Positions 34,448 through 43,766 of a stretch of 64,000 nucleotides of DNA are shown here, piece by piece. The DNA lies in NCBI RefSeq assembly GCF_001423495.1, contig NZ_LMOG01000017.1, positions 186,001 through 250,000 on the forward strand. The letters run 5' to 3'. The DNA is from Xanthomonas sp. Leaf131. Lineage in GTDB: Bacteria > Pseudomonadota > Gammaproteobacteria > Xanthomonadales > Xanthomonadaceae. A program made the position numbers and the translations under genes. Each line of letters begins with the position of its first letter. Position 1 is the stretch's first letter. Below the pieces are notes generated by a model. That model was given only the letters and a program-made list of their open reading frames with translations, was not told the DNA's origin and did not search any database.

Positions 34448-35338
34448 ATGAACATCGCACCGCAACGCGTCGAGAATCAGCTCACCGACAAGGGCTATGT
34501 GCCGGTCTACACCACCGCCGTGGTCGAACAGCCGTGGGATGGCTACAGCGCCGACGACCATGCCACCTGGGGCGCGCTGTACCGCCGCCAGCGTGAGCTA
34601 TTGGTGGGGCGCGCCTGCGACGAATTTTTGCAGGCGCAGGATGCGATGGGCATGGGCGACACCCATATTCCACGTTTCGATGCACTCAATGCGGTGCTGC
34701 AGGCAGCCACCGGCTGGACGCTGGTCGGCGTGCAAGGCCTGTTGCCGGAGCTGGATTTCTTCGAGCATCTGGCCAACAAACGCTTCCCGGTGACGTGGTG
34801 GATCCGCCGCCCCGAGCAGATCGATTACATCGCCGAACCGGACCTGTTCCATGATCTGTTCGGGCACGTGCCGCTGCTGATGAATCCGCTGTTTGCCGAC
34901 TTCATGCAGGCCTATGGCCGTGGCGGGGTCAAGGCACATAGCATCGGTGCGGACGCGTTGCAGAATCTCACGCGGTTGTATTGGTACACGGTGGAATTCG
35001 GCCTGATCGCCACGCCGCAGGGGCTGCGCATCTTCGGGGCCGGCATCGTGTCGTCGAAGGGCGAATCGCTGCATTCGCTGGAATCGCCCGCGCCCAACCG
35101 GATCGGCTTTGACCTGCAACGCATCATGCGTACGCGCTACCGCATCGACAGCTTTCAGAAGACCTATTTCGTCATCGACAGCTTCGAGCAACTGATGAGC
35201 GCCACCGCACCGGACTTCACCCCGATCTATGCCGATCTCGCGCAACAGGCGCAGGTGCCGGCAGGCGACGTGTTGGACACCGATCAGGTACTACAGCGCG
35301 GCACTGGCGAAGGCTGGAGTCGCGATGGCGATGTGTGA
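34448..35338 (+). CDS. phhA: Phenylalanine 4-monooxygenase
   Basis: Hydroxylates phenylalanine to tyrosine using Fe(II), O2 and tetrahydropterin. The 296-residue protein has the iron ligands His135 and His140 in DLFHDLFGHVPLL and Glu183 in YWYTVEFGL, plus GAGIVSSKGES and RTRYRIDSFQKTYFVIDSFEQL typical of bacterial enzymes. In Xanthomonas it links phenylalanine to the tyrosine/homogentisate route and pigments. Start ATG 34448 (MNIAPQRVENQLTDKGY). Control by the divergent Lrp-type regulator is likely. phhB (pterin dehydratase) is not adjacent. Confidence 0.96.
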   Translation: MNIAPQRVENQLTDKGYVPVYTTAVVEQPWDGYSADDHATWGALYRRQRELLVGRACDEFLQAQDAMGMGDTHIPRFDALNAVLQAATGWTLVGVQGLLPELDFFEHLANKRFPVTWWIRRPEQIDYIAEPDLFHDLFGHVPLLMNPLFADFMQAYGRGGVKAHSIGADALQNLTRLYWYTVEFGLIATPQGLRIFGAGIVSSKGESLHSLESPAPNRIGFDLQRIMRTRYRIDSFQKTYFVIDSFEQLMSATAPDFTPIYADLAQQAQVPAGDVLDTDQVLQRGTGEGWSRDGDV

Positions 35339-35440
35339 GTGTGCAGCGTACATCGCGGCACAACCGCTGCGTCCGCTGCATCGACTCGACAGCATCGCCA
35401 ACGCGGACTAAGGTCGAACCTCCCCACACTGCTTCTGCCC

Positions 35441-36085
35441 ATGGACCTGACGCATCTCCGCATCCGGCGCTTGGAGCTGGACGACACACGCCTGCTGTTC
35501 ACCCTGGCCAATGGCATCCGCATCGACGAGCCCATCCAGGCGCATCGGCTGTTGATCAAGGCAGCGCCGCCGCAGCGCGCGCAGTGGCAGATCACCGAAG
35601 ACGGTTTTGGGGTGAACTGGCCTGCGATCGCGCCGCCCACCCCGGACGGCCTGCTCAACATGCCCGAACTGCTGTGGCGCCGCCGCAGTGCACGCGCGCA
35701 GACCAAACTGAGCACGTTGCGCGGGCGTTTCGACGCGCTCTCGCCCGGCGAACGCGAGCTGGTCGCGCTGGCGCGGCTGGATGCGGACATGGGCGAAAGC
35801 GGCTACGCCCGCTATTTCGACCGCTGGGACGCCAGCACCCGCAGCTGCGCACTGCAGGGGCTCACGGCGATGGGCGCGGCGCAGACACGCCAGGCGATCG
35901 AAGGACTGGGCGCGGTGTTCGAGCGCCTGGAAGAAGACCCGAATCTGCTCAGCATCGAAGACATCCTCGATGCCATGAACGAGACCGATCGCCAACGCGT
36001 GGATGGCTGGGAAGCGGTCTATTACCGCCGCTCCGGCGAACTGGCGCGGCTGGGGCTGACCCACTATGGGGTGGATAAGGCCTGA
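35441..36085 (+). CDS. DUF2442-DUF4375 (DMP19-like) two-domain protein
   Basis: A 214-residue protein. Residues 1-80 look like a DUF2442 domain (LELDDTRLLFTLANGIRIDE, ITEDGFGVNWPAIAP). Residues about 100-210 look like the DUF4375 family, which includes the Neisseria DNA-mimic protein DMP19 (GERELVALARLDADMGESGY, GAAQTRQAIEGLGAVFERLE, ERSGELARLGL-like end); this half is acidic and helical. DUF2442 proteins are often next to toxin-antitoxin or regulator genes. The ATG at 35441 (MDLTHLRIRRLELDD) starts the first domain; a longer frame upstream has no protein-like character. Its function is unknown. Confidence 0.7.
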   Translation: MDLTHLRIRRLELDDTRLLFTLANGIRIDEPIQAHRLLIKAAPPQRAQWQITEDGFGVNWPAIAPPTPDGLLNMPELLWRRRSARAQTKLSTLRGRFDALSPGERELVALARLDADMGESGYARYFDRWDASTRSCALQGLTAMGAAQTRQAIEGLGAVFERLEEDPNLLSIEDILDAMNETDRQRVDGWEAVYYRRSGELARLGLTHYGVDKA

Positions 36086-36136
36086 GTCGCCTTCACTGCA
36101 TTGCCGGTGCCGGATGCGTCTTGCGCCAGCCCGCAC

Positions 36137-37873
36137 TCACATCCGGCACTGCGCATCGTCCACACCGGGCACGCGCTCCCATTGCCAGGTGTCCACCTGT
36201 TCACCACGTGGCAGATAGTCCACGTCGAACTCCTTGCCATCGCGACGCAGGCGCAGGTGCAGGCGCTCGGTCTGGTTGCCCTGGATGCCGTCCTGCGGCA
36301 CCGGCCGCACGATTTCATCGTCATTGCGTACGCCTGCACTGGCGGCTGCAGACTCCGGTATCAGGCCGCGCACGATGCGCTTGGGTTCGGCCAGCACCGC
36401 CGGCTCGAACCCCAGCACATACCGCCGCAGCGGTTTGCTGGTTCTGCGAAAGCACGGGCCGAACGCGTCCGACGCAGGCAACGGCGGGGTGCCCGCCAGG
36501 AACCCTTGGAACTCCTGCACCGCCGTGTCGCCCAGCTCTGCCTTCAGCAAGGCCTCCCAATCTGCCTGGGTCGCATCGCGCTCCTGGGTGATCAGCAACA
36601 GTGCGCGCAGCAGGTCATCCAGAGAGCGTCGGCCGTGCGAGCGCTTGCGCAGCGCATCGTCCACCGTGGCCAGATACAACATGCCGCGGTCATACGCGAG
36701 CGTCCGGATACGGGTGTCCTTCCAGAACCCCTCTTCTATGCGTGCATTAGGTAGAGCGCCCAGCGCATTGGTGTAGTAACGCGCCGCAGTGAGGTTGAGG
36801 GCAGTCAGATACTGCTGCGGGATGAACAAACCGAAACGCAGCGGCAAGCGGGCTTCGTAAAACACCGCAGAGCCCTCGCTGAACCAGGTCGTGGACTCGC
36901 CACCGCTGCGCGACAGGCGCGGCTGATAGGTGTGGAACATTTCATGCGACAAGGTGACCTTGATCTCGTCCAGATCGGTCTGCGCCGGCGTGCCGTAGGT
37001 CGTGATGAAGGACCGGTACAAGGCGGTTCCGCCGCCGGCGTTGACCGGGTTGTAGCGCAGGAAAATCGTGTAGGGCCTGGATTCCTGCTGCGGAAACAGT
37101 GTTTCGAACTGTTCGTGCAGCTCACCCACCCAGGCGGACAACGCGCTTGCATCGAAGGGCGGCTGCCCCTGCCAGGCAACCGAAAACTGGTCCGCTCGCG
37201 GCACGCTCGGCCAGCGCCCGACGTCCCCTGCCATGAAAAACAAGCCGGGCAGGCTGCTGGTATCGATGTCCCCGACCTGCACGTTGCCCTCCCCGAACGA
37301 GCTCACGCCCCTGGCGCCGGCCGGCAGGTGGCTCAGATCCCAACCGATGTTGAACGCGTAGATCTGCTCCTCGGGCGGCAGCACCAGAAACATCGCCGAG
37401 GTTGCAGAAAACGCATGCGCGTCGTTGCGGAACGAAATCGGCGGTGCCGGGCCGCGCGGCGGCCGCGTTGCGTTGGCCGGTACGCGGTAGCGCAGGGTCA
37501 GCGGGCCGCTGAGCGCACGCGGTGCGGTCCAGACACGCAACTGGCTTTGATCGCCGTTTTCCTGCGCACTGGCCGCACGTCCCGAAAGCTGCACCTGACC
37601 GTGCGCATCGGTCGCCTCGATCGAGGCAATGTGCTCGGCGAAGGTGTCCACGTTATTCACCTGCATCGGCAGCTGCGCCACGATGCCGCCACGCGGGACG
37701 GCAAGTTCGCCAACGCGCAGGCGCACCTCCAGCGTGGTCACCTCCCCCTTGTCTGCGTAGGGCGCCAGTAGCAGATCCAGGGCCACCGGTGCGGGTATCG
37801 CCGGCGCCGGGCTGGCCACAGCGCCAGGTGCCAAAGTGGTGAGTACGAACAGGAGGAACCAGGGAGTTTTCAT
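36137..37873 (-). CDS. Secreted M61-type (glycyl aminopeptidase-like) metallopeptidase
   Basis: A 578-residue exported protein. The signal peptide is MKTPWFLLFVLTTLAPGAVAS. The catalytic motif HEMFHTYQP (about residues 310-318, HExxH) and the downstream WFSEGSAVFYE glutamate mark a gluzincin of the M61 type. Before it lies a beta-rich N-terminal domain, and after about residue 490 a PDZ-like region (GLIPESAAASAGVRNDDEIV). It probably trims peptides in the periplasm. Start ATG 37873. It is convergent with the DUF2442-DUF4375 gene. Confidence 0.85.
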   Translation of the reverse strand: MKTPWFLLFVLTTLAPGAVASPAPAIPAPVALDLLLAPYADKGEVTTLEVRLRVGELAVPRGGIVAQLPMQVNNVDTFAEHIASIEATDAHGQVQLSGRAASAQENGDQSQLRVWTAPRALSGPLTLRYRVPANATRPPRGPAPPISFRNDAHAFSATSAMFLVLPPEEQIYAFNIGWDLSHLPAGARGVSSFGEGNVQVGDIDTSSLPGLFFMAGDVGRWPSVPRADQFSVAWQGQPPFDASALSAWVGELHEQFETLFPQQESRPYTIFLRYNPVNAGGGTALYRSFITTYGTPAQTDLDEIKVTLSHEMFHTYQPRLSRSGGESTTWFSEGSAVFYEARLPLRFGLFIPQQYLTALNLTAARYYTNALGALPNARIEEGFWKDTRIRTLAYDRGMLYLATVDDALRKRSHGRRSLDDLLRALLLITQERDATQADWEALLKAELGDTAVQEFQGFLAGTPPLPASDAFGPCFRRTSKPLRRYVLGFEPAVLAEPKRIVRGLIPESAAASAGVRNDDEIVRPVPQDGIQGNQTERLHLRLRRDGKEFDVDYLPRGEQVDTWQWERVPGVDDAQCRM

Positions 37874-38142
37874 ACGCGTCGGACGCTGGGGATGGCCGAT
37901 CATGCCCGCGCTCGAGGCCGCCCACCAGTGTGTCGAAGGTCACGGCGTGCAGTGCAGTGCGATGGCTGCCGCGTCTAGGCAGCTGCGTGCGGGCCTGCCA
38001 ATCCAGGTAGCCACGGCCTGAGTACGACACATGCTTGTTTCAGTGCCATGGCTGCAGATGTCTGCAGCGTAGAAATGGCTTTGGTCGCAGCGAACCTGGC
38101 GCCATGGATGGAGGAGCTTTGACAAGCCGCCGATCCGCAGCA

Positions 38143-38823
38143 TCACTCCGGGTAACGTTGACGCCTCCATTGCTGCACAAGCGCCTGGCGGCTGCCCGGG
38201 TAGCGATCCTCCAGGAACTCAAAGTGGACAATACGATCAGCGCGGAACAGGCGGAAATCGTCGCGTAATTGGCACCATGCGGCGATAAATCGCCTGGATT
38301 CGACGAATCCCAGCGTGATGGGCCAGATGACGCGCTGCGAGGCGGCACCGTCCAAATCTAGGTAGGCGATCTGGATCTTGCGCTGCTCGCGCATCGCCTT
38401 GCGGACCAGACTCAGATCGAGACTGGAGACATCCTCTTTCTGGCGACCGACATACAGCGCGTCGTCCCCCAACAATCGTTGCATTTCAGGGGATAACACC
38501 GCGCCGATCTTTGCCAGCACGTTCTGCGCAGCGCGCGCCAGCGCATCGTCGGTCTGGCGACTGACCCACTGCGTGCCCGCGACGATGGCTTGGATTTCCT
38601 CTTCGGTAAACGACATCGGCGGCAATAGAAAACCGGGGCGCAGCAGATACCCGACCCCGGCTTCCCCTTCGATATCCGCCCCCATGGCCTGCAGGGTCGC
38701 AATGTCGCGATAGATCGTCCGCAACGACACGCCGGTCTCGCTCGCCAGCACGTGGCCGGACACTACGCCACGGTGCCGACGGAAGACCTGCATCAGTTCG
38801 AACAGGCGGTGGCTGCGCGACAT
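38143..38823 (-). CDS. YafY-type WYL-domain transcriptional regulator
   Basis: A 226-residue regulator: N-terminal DeoR-like HTH_11 (MSRSHRLFELMQVFRRHRG, ASETGVSLRTIYRDIATLQA), then a WYL domain (IQIAYLDLDGAASQRVIWPI, GFVESRRFIAAWCQLRDDFR). WYL domains bind ligands or nucleic acids and YafY-type proteins often control adjacent small-molecule genes. It follows the SnoaL-like gene by 61 nt on the same strand, so the two are probably co-transcribed and linked in function. Confidence 0.9.
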   Translation of the reverse strand: MSRSHRLFELMQVFRRHRGVVSGHVLASETGVSLRTIYRDIATLQAMGADIEGEAGVGYLLRPGFLLPPMSFTEEEIQAIVAGTQWVSRQTDDALARAAQNVLAKIGAVLSPEMQRLLGDDALYVGRQKEDVSSLDLSLVRKAMREQRKIQIAYLDLDGAASQRVIWPITLGFVESRRFIAAWCQLRDDFRLFRADRIVHFEFLEDRYPGSRQALVQQWRRQRYPE

Positions 38824-38884
38824 CCTGACTCCATCACGACGGGGCGTTGCCCGCGCATCTTTCTGGCAGGGCCCGGGTGCGCAC

Positions 38885-39262
38885 TCAGTGGGCTTGCAGG
38901 CTTGCCTGATATGCGGCGAAGGGCGCGGCGTCGTAGATCACCACGGTGGACACCAGTTTACCGTCTTGGACCTCGATGAGCTCGGCGACCGTGCAATGCG
39001 GCACCGGATGGGTCTGCACCTCATAGACCAGCGTGGCCTGCGTCTGGTTGCCGTGGATGGCCAGGACGCGCAGCTGCACGATCATAGTTGCGAAACCGGC
39101 CTGGAAGGCGCGGAAATGCTCGAGCCCGGTGAGCTGCCCACGCGGCGAGGTGCAGACCACCCCCTCGGCGCATAGGGACATGATCGTGTCGACGTCCTTG
39201 GCGGCCATGGCGTCGAGATAGGCGCGGGCGACGTCCAGGGCGTTTGCGGTGGTAGCGATCAT
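38885..39262 (-). CDS. SnoaL-like/NTF2-fold small protein
   Basis: A 125-residue protein of the NTF2/SnoaL superfamily (VARAYLDAMAAKDVDTIMSL, GLEHFRAFQAGF, VAELIEVQDGKLVSTVVIYD). Members include small isomerases and hydrolases and many of unknown role. Start ATG 39262 (MIATTANALDVARAY) has GGAG 8 nt upstream, which decides it over a longer frame. It precedes the WYL regulator gene on the same strand; the regulator may control this gene. Confidence 0.8.
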   Translation of the reverse strand: MIATTANALDVARAYLDAMAAKDVDTIMSLCAEGVVCTSPRGQLTGLEHFRAFQAGFATMIVQLRVLAIHGNQTQATLVYEVQTHPVPHCTVAELIEVQDGKLVSTVVIYDAAPFAAYQASLQAH

Positions 39263-39420
39263 GTGGAACTCCGTTGTGATTGGGAGTCCTACGCTAGATC
39301 GGCGCGCTGACAACTTCTGTCAGTAGGCACGCAGGCAGGACTGGCTGCTGCACGCCCCCACGCCCCGTCATTGGAACGAGCCCTCTTGGAGGCAACGTGC
39401 TTGCGCAATGAACGCGCAAC

Positions 39421-40575
39421 TCAGCGCCCGGTGTGCTCTGCCACCAGATAACCCAACAACACGATCAGGTCTTCTTTCCCAAGCTGCTGCAATGCATGCG
39501 TGCTTCCCGGTCGCGTCAACAAAGCATCGCCTGCGCTGACTTCATATTGCTTTCCATCCAGTGCATACAAGCCGCGACCGCTGACGATGTAGTAGATCTC
39601 GTCCTTGTCGTGCAGGTGCAGGCCGATGCCGGCGCCTTTGTGCAACACGCGTTTGCGCAGCACGAATTTGAGATCCGGTGCGTCGGCAAAGAAGGGATAC
39701 GCAGTGGTCGGGGCGGCGCCGCCGTGCGGGCCGGGCTGATCGCGGGCGAGGTCGCGTTCGTGCACCACCAGCGAGGGATGCGTCTGCGCGGCGCGTTGTG
39801 CGGCGGTGTCGGGGGCTGCGCCGCAGTCTGCGTCGCGGCGGAGTTGTTGTTTGAGATCGGGTTGCAGTTGCACCCAGCCATGCACCACCAGGCACGCCAC
39901 TGCGGTCGCGCCGGCGCGGCTGAAGTGAGTGCCATCGGCTTTGCCTTGTTCGGGCACGAACAGGAAATACGGTTTGGCTGCTTGTTCGCCGAGTGCGCGG
40001 ATCCAGTCGCTGGAGCTGGCGTTGAGATCGATGAGCGCAACCTGCTCTTGCGCGGCGAGTTGCTGCATGGCCAGCGTATAGCGGCCATGGGTGTCGAGCA
40101 GCGCGCCGAAGTCGTAGAGCAGTCGCGCGGCGGGAGTGATCAGGATCGGCGTGGCGCCCTTATCGCGCGCGACGGCGATGTAGCGGCGCAAAAACTGCGC
40201 GTATTCGCCCTGAGCGTCGGTATAGCGTGTGGGATCTTCGTGTTTGGCGTCGTTGTGGCCGAACTGGATCAGCAGGATGTCGCCACGTTGCAGTTGGTTG
40301 GCGATGGCGTCCAGGCGCCCTTCTGCGATGAAACTGCGCGTGCTTCGTCCGCCCTTGGCGTGGTTGTGGACCTGCCATTGCGCAGGGTCGAACCACTCCT
40401 GCAGCAGTTGGCCCCAGCCTGCTTGCGGCGCGCGCTCCGGGCCGTACTCGGCGGCGGTGGAGTCGCCGGCGATGAAGATGTGGTGTGGATTGGCGCGGGC
40501 GATGTTTGCCAAGAGCAGCAGCAATGCGAGGAGCAAAAGACGCACGGTGGCTCCGGGGAAGGGTGCTAAGTACAT
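39421..40575 (-). CDS. Rhamnogalacturonan-acetylesterase-type SGNH hydrolase fused to a cupin domain
   Basis: A 384-residue secreted protein. Signal peptide about 1-28. The SGNH hydrolase part (about 31-240) has block I FIAGDSTA (Ser39), the GGRSTR glycine block, GHND block III and DGTHFS with the catalytic Asp/His, as in CE12 rhamnogalacturonan acetylesterases. Residues about 300-384 form a cupin_2 barrel (GIGLHLHDKDEIYYIVSGRG, LLTRPGSTHAL). The cupin may bind metal or a uronate; it is not part of the usual esterase. It is last in the kduI-kduD-rpiB-like set on the minus strand. It probably removes acetyl groups from rhamnogalacturonan. Confidence 0.88.
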   Translation of the reverse strand: MYLAPFPGATVRLLLLALLLLLANIARANPHHIFIAGDSTAAEYGPERAPQAGWGQLLQEWFDPAQWQVHNHAKGGRSTRSFIAEGRLDAIANQLQRGDILLIQFGHNDAKHEDPTRYTDAQGEYAQFLRRYIAVARDKGATPILITPAARLLYDFGALLDTHGRYTLAMQQLAAQEQVALIDLNASSSDWIRALGEQAAKPYFLFVPEQGKADGTHFSRAGATAVACLVVHGWVQLQPDLKQQLRRDADCGAAPDTAAQRAAQTHPSLVVHERDLARDQPGPHGGAAPTTAYPFFADAPDLKFVLRKRVLHKGAGIGLHLHDKDEIYYIVSGRGLYALDGKQYEVSAGDALLTRPGSTHALQQLGKEDLIVLLGYLVAEHTGR

Positions 40576-40584
40576 GGCGCTGTT

Positions 40585-40820
40585 CCTTCTCCCATCGGGA
40601 GAAGGTGCCCGTAGGGCGGATGAGGGTGCGACTGCATTTGAAATGTTGGACGGTGCTGCCGTCGTCTCAAGCTTTCTTCGTCTGGAGTTGCTGTCTTCCG
40701 CCGTACCCTCACCTCAACCCCCGCTCCGCGCCCCGGCCCGCGCTTGCGGCGCGGGCGCTCCAAGGCACGCGCGCCTATGGCGCGCAAGCCGTGCCTTCTC
40801 GCCCCGGCGGGAGAGGGGCT
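40585..40820. repeat. Cluster of CCCTCATCCGCC/CTTCTCCC family repeats
   Basis: 40585-40628 is an inverted-orientation copy: hairpin CCTTCTCCC/GGGAGAAGG followed by GGCGGATGAGGG. 40701-40820 begins CCGTACCCTCACCTCAACCC and ends GGGAGAGGGGCT, interrupted by nested palindromes (GCGCGCCTATGGCGCGC within GGCACG/CGTGCC). Together they fill the gap between the RpiB-like and SGNH-cupin genes inside what looks like one operon. Confidence 0.8.
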
Positions 40821-40838
40821 TTAGCGCTGCGGGGCTAG

Positions 40839-41501
40839 TTAAGCAGCGGCGGCAGCGGCTTCCGGCTTGCCCAGTACGCCGGCGACGAAGGCGCGGATCT
40901 CGGCGTCCTGGGCGTTGTCGAAGAAGCACTGCTGGAAGCGCTCGCCGCCGATCGCCTGCTTGATCAGCTCCGGGTCGATGGCGCGCAGGCCGTCGATGTA
41001 CGACTTGGCGGTGGCCTGCTTGAGCTGGGTCAGGATGCCAGCGTTGGCGGCCTGCGATTCGCGACGCTCGGCCGGGTAGCCCAGGCCGCGCTCACCGCTG
41101 AAGGCCTTTTCGAAGATGTAGCGCACGTTGATTTCCGCGCCCCAGCCGTAGCCCTTGGCGAATGCCAGCGACAGCGCGTTGCCGTTGTTGACCTGGGCAA
41201 ACAGGTAGGCGTCGGTCGGCTCGATGCAGTAGCCGCAGAACACACCCGGGTGTGCGTTGAGCGACATCATCGCGCCCTGGCCGGTGCCGCAGCCGGCGAC
41301 GACGAAGTCGACCGCTTTGGAGTTCAACAGCAGGCTGGCGACGATGCCCAGGTGGATGTAGGTCAGGCGGTGGTCGTTGTCGCCGTCCATGCCGACGTTG
41401 AACACGCTGTGGCCCTGCTCGCTGGCGACGTCGTTGAGCTGCTGCAGGATCACCGGGTTCTTGCCGGCCTGACTGAACTCATTCATGAGTGCGATTTTCA
41501 T
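40839..41501 (-). CDS. RpiB/LacA-LacB-family sugar isomerase, likely 4-deoxyuronate or uronate-pathway isomerase
   Basis: A 220-residue cytoplasmic isomerase of the RpiB/LacAB family (MKIALMNEFSQAGKNPVILQ, FVVAGCGTGQGAMMSLNAHPG with the catalytic Cys-Gly-Thr region). It is longer than RpiB (about 150), with a C-terminal extension and an Ala-rich end. It lies between kduD and the SGNH-cupin gene in the uronate locus. The streptococcal DhuI enzyme, which isomerises 4-deoxy-5-hexosulose uronate, is of the same fold, so a similar step is plausible; ribose phosphate isomerase activity is less likely in this context. Start ATG 41501. Confidence 0.85.
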   Translation of the reverse strand: MKIALMNEFSQAGKNPVILQQLNDVASEQGHSVFNVGMDGDNDHRLTYIHLGIVASLLLNSKAVDFVVAGCGTGQGAMMSLNAHPGVFCGYCIEPTDAYLFAQVNNGNALSLAFAKGYGWGAEINVRYIFEKAFSGERGLGYPAERRESQAANAGILTQLKQATAKSYIDGLRAIDPELIKQAIGGERFQQCFFDNAQDAEIRAFVAGVLGKPEAAAAAA

Positions 41502-41608
41502 GGGAATGCTCCGATTGGGTTTGGGAAAGTTGTTTGGAATGTGGTGATGCGTGCGCTTGGGTGGCGGACTTGATGAGTGTCTGGGTCGGGTCGTGCGCGT
41601 GCAGACCG

Positions 41609-41671
41609 ACCCTCATCCGCCCTTCGGGCACCTTCGCCCCGTAAAGGGGCCAATGTCCCGACGGGAGAAGG
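41609..41671. repeat. CCCTCATCCGCC-family repeat
   Basis: Begins ACCCTCATCCGCCCTTCGGG and ends CGGGAGAAGG, with an internal CGCCCCGTAAAGGGGC hairpin. It occupies the gap between kduD and the RpiB-like gene. Confidence 0.8.
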
Positions 41672-41705
41672 AATGACGCAATGCCCGCGAGAAATCGCGT
41701 TTTTC

Positions 41706-42461
41706 TCAGCGTGCCAGCCAGCCGCCGTCGACCGGGATGATGGCGCCGTTGACGTAATCCGAGGCGCTGCTGGCCAGGAACACTGCGGTGCCGCCAAGGT
41801 CGGCCGGTACACCCCAGCGCGCGGCCGGGATGCGGTCCAGGATGGACTTGTTGCGGTCCTGGTCGGCACGCAGCTGGGCGGTGTTGTCGGTGGCCATGTA
41901 GCCGGGCGCAATGGCGTTGGTGGTCACGCCCTTGCTGCCCCACTCGTTGGCCAGCAAACGGGTGATGCCGGCAATGCCGGACTTGCTGGCAGTGTACGAC
42001 GGCACGCGGATGCCGCCCTGGAACGACAGCATCGAGGCGATGTTGATGATCTTGCCGCCGCCCTGGGCGATGAAATGACGACCGGCGGCCTGGGCCATGA
42101 AGAAGGCCGATTTCAGATTGACGTTCATCACGTCGTCCCAGTCCTGCTCGCTGAAATCCACCGCGTCGGTGCGGCGGATCAGGCCGGCATTGTTGACCAG
42201 GATGTCCAGGCGGCCTAGGCCGTCCAGGGTTTCCTTGAGGATGCGCTCGACTGGCTCAAGGCTGATCAGGTTGGCCTGGATGGCGATGAAGCGGCGGCCC
42301 AGGCCCTTGACCATTTCTTCGGTCTCGGTCGGCGCCTGGATGCCGGCGGCGGCGATGTCGGCGCCGGCCTGCGCCAGTGCCAGCGCGATGCCCTGGCCCA
42401 GGCCAGTATTGGCACCGGTGACCAGTGCGACCTTGCCTTCGAGACTGAACGGATTGCTCAT
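41706..42461 (-). CDS. kduD: 2-dehydro-3-deoxy-D-gluconate (2,5-diketo) 5-dehydrogenase KduD
   Basis: An NAD(P)-dependent short-chain dehydrogenase that reduces 2,5-diketo-3-deoxygluconate to 2-keto-3-deoxygluconate, the step after KduI in pectin breakdown. The 251-residue protein has TGANTGLG (NAD binding), NNAG, and the catalytic Ser...YTASKSG (Tyr-x-x-x-Lys), and the whole length matches KduD (253 in E. coli). Start ATG 42461 (MSNPFSLEGKVALVTGA) has AGGAG 10 nt upstream. It follows kduI by 143 nt on the same strand. Confidence 0.94.
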   Translation of the reverse strand: MSNPFSLEGKVALVTGANTGLGQGIALALAQAGADIAAAGIQAPTETEEMVKGLGRRFIAIQANLISLEPVERILKETLDGLGRLDILVNNAGLIRRTDAVDFSEQDWDDVMNVNLKSAFFMAQAAGRHFIAQGGGKIINIASMLSFQGGIRVPSYTASKSGIAGITRLLANEWGSKGVTTNAIAPGYMATDNTAQLRADQDRNKSILDRIPAARWGVPADLGGTAVFLASSASDYVNGAIIPVDGGWLAR

Positions 42462-42604
42462 TACCTTATCGCTCCTGCTGGGTGATGCCACATTGGGTGA
42501 GTGCGTTGCGTACGCGCGCTGCGCGGCCGATTGTCTTTAGTGAATCTGTTGCGTTGCTGCTATCGCATTAACTAACTGCTGAGTGACTGCATTACTCCGC
42601 GGCG

Positions 42605-43510
<906 letters not shown>

Positions 43511-43520
43511 CTACCGACTC

Positions 43521-43538
43521 TGGTTAACCGGTGTCATT
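43521..43538. promoter_or_regulatory. Operator-like site upstream of kduI (LacI-type regulator)
   Basis: TGGTTAACCGGTGTCATT, a partly palindromic site centred on ACCGGT (right half GGTGTCATT). A copy with one difference is at 50495-50512 in the other control region of the locus, and the following bases are also similar. The likely binder is the LacI-family protein encoded next door. Confidence 0.75.
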
Positions 43539-43563
43539 GCGCAGTGCACGATAGCGTGGAAAT

Positions 43564-43616
43564 CCCTTCTCCCCTCGGGAGAAGGTGGCGCGCAAGCGCC
43601 GGATGAGGGTACGAGG
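43564..43616. repeat. CTTCTCCC/GGGAGAAG hairpin plus GGATGAGGGT repeat
   Basis: CCCTTCTCCCCTCGGGAGAAGG begins at 43564, followed by GGCGCGCAAGCGCC and GGATGAGGGTACGAGG: an inverted-orientation member of the dispersed CCCTCATCC family, in the gap (43460-43766) between kduI and the regulator gene. Confidence 0.8.
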
Positions 43617-43733
43617 CTGCGCGCTATGTCGGTGCGCGGCTTGGTTTGGTCGGGTGGCGGCTTATGCGCCGCCTACCTGAGCTCATGGCTGAAATTTCTC
43701 AGATGGCTGTCTGCCGCCGTACCCTCACCCCAA

Positions 43734-43756
43734 CCCCTCTCCCGCAGGGAGAGGGG
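43734..43756 (-). terminator. Terminator-like hairpin after the LacI-family gene
   Basis: CCCCTCTCCC (43734-43743) and GGGAGAGGGG (43747-43756) form a perfect 10-bp stem with a 3-nt loop, 10 nt after the stop of the regulator gene. It is also part of the dispersed repeat family (preceded by CCGTACCCTCACCCCAA). No T-run follows. Confidence 0.6.
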
Positions 43757-43766
43757 CTTGACCTGC

